From contig JAFDJI010000116.1 in NCBI GenBank assembly GCA_019307545.1, positions 1 to 8,792 of the forward strand: DNA of 8,792 nt. Direction: 5' to 3'. A model generated the notes under the pieces. It did not search any database. It was not told the DNA's origin and was given only the letters and a program-made list of their open reading frames with translations. Every line of letters begins with the position of its first letter. The stretch's first letter is position 1. The stretch comes from Deltaproteobacteria bacterium (lineage in GTDB: Bacteria > Myxococcota_A > UBA796 > GCA-2862545). The position numbers were made by a program, and so were the translations under genes. This document shows positions 5,876 through 8,792 of the stretch, piece after piece.

Positions 5876-6225
5876 CTCCCGTGTGCAGGAGGCACGTCGG
5901 GCGCGTGGGGTGGGTTCGCGAAAACGGGGCTTCGCCCGTCAATGGCGATGGGCGCAACCGCCTCGAGGCGCACCGCTCCGTGGACGGCGGGCGTCAGCGT
6001 CCTGGGGGTGAGAGTTACGCTGCAGCCGGGCTTGCGCGAGCGGGCCACAGGCTGGGAAGGTCGGCCGGCAGCGCGAGGCACCGCAGCACGTGGCGGGTGA
6101 CCCAGGCGCCTCGGACGACCGCGTGAACGCGCATGGCGCGCCCGCACTTCGGGCACCGGAGCGGGTCTGCGCCAAACACGCGCCAGAGGGGCCATCGGCC
6201 AGGGGTACCACCGGCTCGAACCTGG
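5823..6225 (-). mobile_element. 3' end of an IS91-family element
   Basis: This fragment runs from the terminus at about 5823 through about 190 bp of non-coding tail into the C-terminal end of the transposase. Similarity is lost just before position 6230, at the same FEPVV motif where the copies at 1-193 and 8281-8467 continue into a different, proline-rich linker. Thus two IS91 variants share the upstream motif but differ beyond it. It separates the phosphoesterase gene from the serine hydrolase gene. Confidence 0.7.
6015..6225 (-). pseudogene. C-terminal fragment of IS91-family transposase
   Basis: On the minus strand the final residues read WRVFGADPLRCPKCGRAMRV and then ...VLRCLALPADLPSLWPARASP before the stop at 6015-6017. 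The CPKCG knuckle and the 'HVLRxLxLPxxxPxxxPAR' tail are typical of the C-terminus of IS91-family transposases. The N-terminal and catalytic parts are absent, so this is a dead fragment. The stop and tail are intact, which suggests loss from the 5' side. Confidence 0.8.
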
Positions 6226-6264
6226 GGCGCTGACCAGCCGAGATTCGCCTCGTTGATAAGGTGG

Positions 6265-6280
6265 CACCTCCACGGAGGTG
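6265..6280 (+). promoter_or_regulatory. Shine-Dalgarno sequence inside a short inverted repeat
   Basis: CACCTCC (6265-6271) and GGAGGTG (6274-6280) are perfect reverse complements separated by AC. The right arm is the ribosome-binding site for the ATG at 6284. In RNA the outer five pairs could form with a six-base loop and hide the site. Whether this acts as a control device is inference. Confidence 0.45.
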
Positions 6281-6283
6281 ACA

Positions 6284-7747
6284 ATGGAGCGGTCGACTGC
6301 CCTCGTGTGGGTGCTCCTGTTCTCGGGCGTGGCGACGGCGGAGGAGCCCCCGTCGTCACTGGATTCCGATCCGCGGATCGAGGAGGCCGTGGCGGCGTGG
6401 ACGGTCTGGGTCGAGAACGACCTTGGCGCTTCGGGAGTGCCCGCGACGTCCTATTCCTTCGTCCACCGCGACGAACTGCTGGCGTCCGGCGGCATCGGTC
6501 TCGCGGACCCCGATTCCGGCAAGGCGGCCGATCCCGACACCCTGTACTCGATCTGCTCGATCTCCAAGCTGTTCACCTCGATCGCGGTGATGCAGCTCCG
6601 GGACGAGGGCAAGCTGCGCCTCGATGACGACCTCGGCCAGTTCTTGCCGTGGTTCGAGTCGCTCACCGACGCTCACCCGGATGATGAGCCGGTGTCGATC
6701 CGAAATGCCCTGACCCACTCCGCGGGCCTGCCGAGGGAGTCGGACTCACCCTACTGGGCCGGTCCGGATTTCGACTTCCCATCCACCAAGCAGATCCGCG
6801 AGCGTTTGGCCTCGCAGCAGACGCTGTACCCCTCCGGCCGCTACTTCCAGTACTCCAACCTCGGGATGGCGCTGCTCGGCGAGGTTGTGGCCGAACGGGC
6901 CGGCAGACCGTGGTCCGAGGTCGTCCAGGAGAAGATCCTGGGGCCGCTGGGGATGAACGACACCTTCACCTCGATGCCCGAGGCGCATGCGACCGGTCGG
7001 TTGGCCTCCGGCTACGCTGCGCGCCGTGGCAGTCCGGAACGCGAGCGGCTGGCTCTGTTCGATGTGGAGGGCATCGGGCCTGCAGCGGGCATGGCGTCAA
7101 CCGCCACCGACCTCGCGACCTTTGCCAGATGGCAGCTCGGCCTTCGCGCTGGCGGCGGCGACCGGGTGCTACGTGCCGCCACCCTTCGGGAGATGCAGAG
7201 AGTCCACTGGGTCGACCCCGACTGGGAGACCACCTGGGGCCTCGGCTTTTCCGTTGTCCAGCGCGGCGATGCGACCTGGGTGCGGCACGGAGTATTGTGC
7301 CCGGGGTACGCCACCGAGTTCGCGATCCTGCCCAAGGAGGAGCTGGGGATCGTGGTGCTCACCAACGCCATCCGGTCCAACGTCAAGCTCTATGCACGCA
7401 AGGCGGCGGCGGTGCTCATCCCCGCAGTCAAGGTCGCGCTCGACCCATCGGCGGAGCACCCTGCACGGGACCCCGATCTCAAGCGGTACGTCGGTGTCTA
7501 CGACTCGGTGTGGGGTCGGGAGGCCATCGTGCTCTGGAAGGACGGTCTCGCGGCGGTGGACCTGACGAGCCGGGAGACCGATCCCAACGACTGGATCGCG
7601 CCTCTGAAGCGCATCGAGGGACGTGTCTTCCGTCGCGTCCGACCAGACGACGGTAGCCTCGGCGAGGAATGGGTCTTCGAGGTCGACCGGGACGGACACG
7701 TCACGTCCGTCATCTCGCACAGCAACCCGATGACTCGGGTGCCTTGA
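6284..7747 (+). CDS. Exported class C beta-lactamase-fold serine hydrolase
   Basis: This 487-residue protein belongs to the beta-lactamase/penicillin-binding-protein-like serine hydrolase family, which includes esterases and D-amino-acid peptidases. A signal peptide (residues 1-19, cleavage ATA|EE) indicates export. Catalytic motifs are the SISK tetrad (Ser92, Lys95), YSN (Tyr190, Asn192) and RHGVLCPG around His335, in place of the more usual H/K-x-G box. LTHSAGLP (144-150), LGMNDTF (222-228) and AAGMASTATDLATFARW are further family marks. After about residue 395 there is a separate beta-rich domain (RYVGVYDSVWGREAIVLWKDG...), as in many of these esterases. ATG at 6284 is preferred over GTG at 6278 because GGAGG at 6274-6278 is then five bases away. 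True beta-lactamase activity is unlikely from the sequence. It shares an operon with the amylase gene that follows. Confidence 0.9.
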   Translation: MERSTALVWVLLFSGVATAEEPPSSLDSDPRIEEAVAAWTVWVENDLGASGVPATSYSFVHRDELLASGGIGLADPDSGKAADPDTLYSICSISKLFTSIAVMQLRDEGKLRLDDDLGQFLPWFESLTDAHPDDEPVSIRNALTHSAGLPRESDSPYWAGPDFDFPSTKQIRERLASQQTLYPSGRYFQYSNLGMALLGEVVAERAGRPWSEVVQEKILGPLGMNDTFTSMPEAHATGRLASGYAARRGSPERERLALFDVEGIGPAAGMASTATDLATFARWQLGLRAGGGDRVLRAATLREMQRVHWVDPDWETTWGLGFSVVQRGDATWVRHGVLCPGYATEFAILPKEELGIVVLTNAIRSNVKLYARKAAAVLIPAVKVALDPSAEHPARDPDLKRYVGVYDSVWGREAIVLWKDGLAAVDLTSRETDPNDWIAPLKRIEGRVFRRVRPDDGSLGEEWVFEVDRDGHVTSVISHSNPMTRVP

Positions 7748-7956
7748 TGCGCTGGTTCCTGCTTCTCGGCCTGCTGGTGGGGTGCAGCGGACCCGAGGCG
7801 CCGCTCGCCGAGCACAAGACTGCGGCGGCCGCGCCCGACGACTACGACGCGATGTACTTTGTGCTGGTGGACCGGTTTGCGAACGGCAACCCCACCAACG
7901 ACGGTGCCATCGACCTCTCCGACCCGGAGGACAGGAAGAACAAGGGGCCTCCTTGA
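7747..7956 (+). pseudogene. Alpha-amylase (GH13) lipoprotein, truncated by an IS91 terminus
   Basis: The ATG overlaps the hydrolase stop by one base (TGATG), a sign of co-transcription. The product starts with a lipoprotein signal (LLLGLLVGC, Cys13), then a short linker and DAMYFVLVDRFANGNPTNDGAIDLSDP. This is the first strand and calcium/substrate-site region of GH13 alpha-amylases, normally followed by a HGGD motif. Instead, after DPED (about residue 61) the sequence enters the IS91-type terminus, reads RKNKGPP and stops at residue 69. The catalytic barrel is gone, so no active enzyme is made. Intact relatives are several hundred residues long. The identification rests on one conserved block, but that block is distinctive. 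Confidence 0.78.
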
Positions 7957-7990
7957 AGTACGGGAGTACGAGGTTTGGTGCGCGACGGGG
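7926..7990. repeat. IS91-type element terminus, copy 2
   Basis: This is the second copy of the terminus at 5811-5875, same orientation, 59 of 65 bases identical. Here GAAC lies at 7938-7941, inside the amylase reading frame. Sequence beyond about 7991 departs from copy 1, so either a different IS91 variant or a deleted one inserted here. Confidence 0.7.
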
Positions 7991-8280
7991 CAATCCCTGT
8001 CCGCATGGAGACCGAGGCCTAGTGGGCTCCGGACGAAGGGGAGCGCGAGAAACGGGTGTAATAGCAGAGGTATTCGCTGGGTTGGGGCGACTGGTATTTC
8101 AGGTCCACGCGGGATGGGAGCCAAAAAGGAGATCGGGCGCAAAGCAGGGCCAAATGGCTGCGATCCGCCAACACTCAACGAGGCTGTCCGTTAGGGGATG
8201 TGGGGAAGGGGTTCGTTCGGGGTGATTGTGGCCGGGATTCTCGAAGATTGAGGTGGAGCTGACGAAGCTTGAACCTCGGT
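7957..8280. other. Non-coding relic DNA of the third IS91-type element
   Basis: I find no convincing gene on either strand. It starts inside the IS91-type terminus and ends where the transposase repeat begins at 8281, so it occupies the place where the C-terminal end and tail of that transposase should be. The CPKCG motif present in the 6015-6225 fragment is not readable here in any minus-strand frame. It is probably diverged or rearranged IS DNA; short reading frames are not supported. Confidence 0.5.
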
Positions 8281-8475
8281 GGAGTCCTCCTTGGGGTTCG
8301 GCGCGGTCGAGCAGGAAGTAGAGCAGGTGGAGCAGCAGGACCATTGGCTCGAACGAGGAGTCTTCGCGCCCTTCGGTCGCAGGCACCGTCGGTCACGCAC
8401 TGGAGGGGTGGGGACGATGGCGCGGCGCCACGCCAGTGCGGGCGCCAAGACTCCGTGGTAATGCACCGTGGAGTC
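8281..8475 (-). pseudogene. Internal fragment of IS91-family transposase (repeat copy 2)
   Basis: On the minus strand this reads VHYHGVLAPALAWRRAIVPTPPVRD, the near-C-terminal block of IS91-family transposases. A variable proline/arginine-rich linker follows, as in the copy at 5-193. Upstream of the HYHG motif (towards 8520) the translation is degenerate, with only a trace of the usual ELxxRLAALVP lead-in. The fragment lacks the catalytic core and both gene ends. It lies next to an IS256-family element that may have cut it. Confidence 0.72.
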
Positions 8476-8532
8476 GCCGAGGTCACCGAGGCCCGGTGGC
8501 AACAGGAGGCCCTCAGCGGATGACGTCCCCGG

Positions 8533-8597
8533 AAGTGGTGTAGCCCCACAGCTTGGCTGAGCCTGTGGAGAACCTCTCCGAGAGGAGGGGGGTGGAA
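8533..8597 (+). promoter_or_regulatory. Left end and leader of an IS256-family element
   Basis: Between the IS91 relic and the transposase start is a stretch with two small inverted repeats: CCACAG (8546-8551) with CTGTGG (8563-8568), and CCTCT (8573-8577) with AGAGG (8581-8585). A strong ribosome-binding sequence AGGAGGGGG lies at 8583-8591. GAAGTGGTGTAG at 8532-8543 resembles the terminal repeat of some Mutator-type elements, but the other end is outside the window, so the terminus is not proven. Confidence 0.35.
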
Positions 8598-8792
8598 GTG
8601 GCCATCGGGCTGCCCTACGAAGCGTTTGCCGAACTCAACATGGAGCAAACGCCGATGGCCATCCAGAACGTAGAGAACAGCGCGCTCGTGCGCAACGTGG
8701 TGACAACGCTGATGGAGAGCGCCGACTTCCAGTCGATGCTCTCGGAGACGCTTCGCGAGGTGATGGAGGGCGAGGTCGAGGAGCTATGCGGT
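8598..8792 (+). CDS. IS256/Mutator-family transposase, N-terminus (cut by window edge)
   Basis: The readable 65 residues include MAIQNVENSALVRNVVTTLM and LSETLREVMEGEVEELCG. The run 'LREVMExEVxELCG' is the classic N-terminal helix of IS256-family DDE transposases, which continue with a YR.R..R..YR...W.T..G...L..P block outside this window. GTG at 8598 is chosen because AGGAGG (8583-8588) is nine bases upstream; GTG at 8592 and ATG at 8640 are in-frame alternatives. Nothing suggests damage in the visible part. Its insertion next to the IS91 relic fits a region that collects mobile elements. Confidence 0.75.
   Translation, partial: MAIGLPYEAFAELNMEQTPMAIQNVENSALVRNVVTTLMESADFQSMLSETLREVMEGEVEELCG

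Noticed and set aside
8172..8196. Possible integron attC site (ACTCAAC ... GTTAGGG).
   Set aside because: The two cores are only about 25 bp apart, the right core does not fit GTTRRRY, and there is no integrase or gene-cassette structure.
8175..8648. Minus-strand open frame spanning the IS91 repeat and the IS256 leader.
   Set aside because: It crosses the boundary between two elements and reads arginine/proline-rich filler. The recognisable IS91 block is in a different frame.
1..8792. Possible defence island, toxin-antitoxin pair or CRISPR array.
   Set aside because: No nuclease, toxin, antitoxin or Cas-like protein is recognisable, and no regularly spaced repeats were found. The small cassette proteins match recombinase-associated families instead.

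Overview
The window is GC-rich and dense with mobile-element debris. It looks like an accessory region of a high-GC Gram-negative bacterium. The lipoprotein starts (LLGCAPVPEE..., LLVGCSGPEA...) and acidic linkers resemble those of Myxococcota and related deltaproteobacterial lineages, but that placement is inference. No rRNA, tRNA, CRISPR array or phage structural gene was found.

Layout. (1) Positions 1-505 hold a broken IS91-family transposase on the minus strand, with its N-terminal zinc-finger part fused to a C-terminal part across an internal deletion. (2) Positions 517-3832 hold a complete plus-strand cassette of four genes: a DUF5372-like small protein, a helix-turn-helix protein, a 100-residue proline-rich protein and a 680-residue large serine recombinase. 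The last three are tightly packed, and the last two overlap by ATGA. The cassette appears to have entered the IS91 relic. (3) Positions 3878-4300 encode a complete YjbQ/UPF0047 protein on the minus strand, and 4446-4796 an unrecognised 116-residue reading frame on the plus strand. (4) Positions 4886-5782 encode a calcineurin-like phosphoesterase lipoprotein on the minus strand, with a terminator-like hairpin beyond its 3' end. (5) Positions 5811-6225 are the 3' end of a second IS91-family element. (6) Positions 6284-7747 encode an exported serine hydrolase of the class C beta-lactamase/esterase fold. It is coupled by a one-base overlap to a lipoprotein alpha-amylase (GH13) gene that is cut after about 61 residues by a further IS91-type terminus near 7938. 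(7) Positions 7957-8280 are non-coding relic DNA, followed at 8281-8467 by a second copy of the IS91 segment seen at 5-193. (8) An IS256/Mutator-family transposase begins at about 8598 and runs off the window.

The cargo genes (YjbQ, phosphoesterase, hydrolase, truncated amylase) do not form an obvious pathway. They look like ordinary chromosomal genes interrupted and reshuffled by nested insertions. At least three IS91-type pieces lie in the same orientation and none keeps the catalytic core, so none could move by itself. The most coherent system is the four-gene serine-recombinase cassette. Two 11-bp direct repeats 23 bp apart and an AT-rich, then pyrimidine-rich, leader precede its recombinase operon and are candidates for its control or recombination sites.
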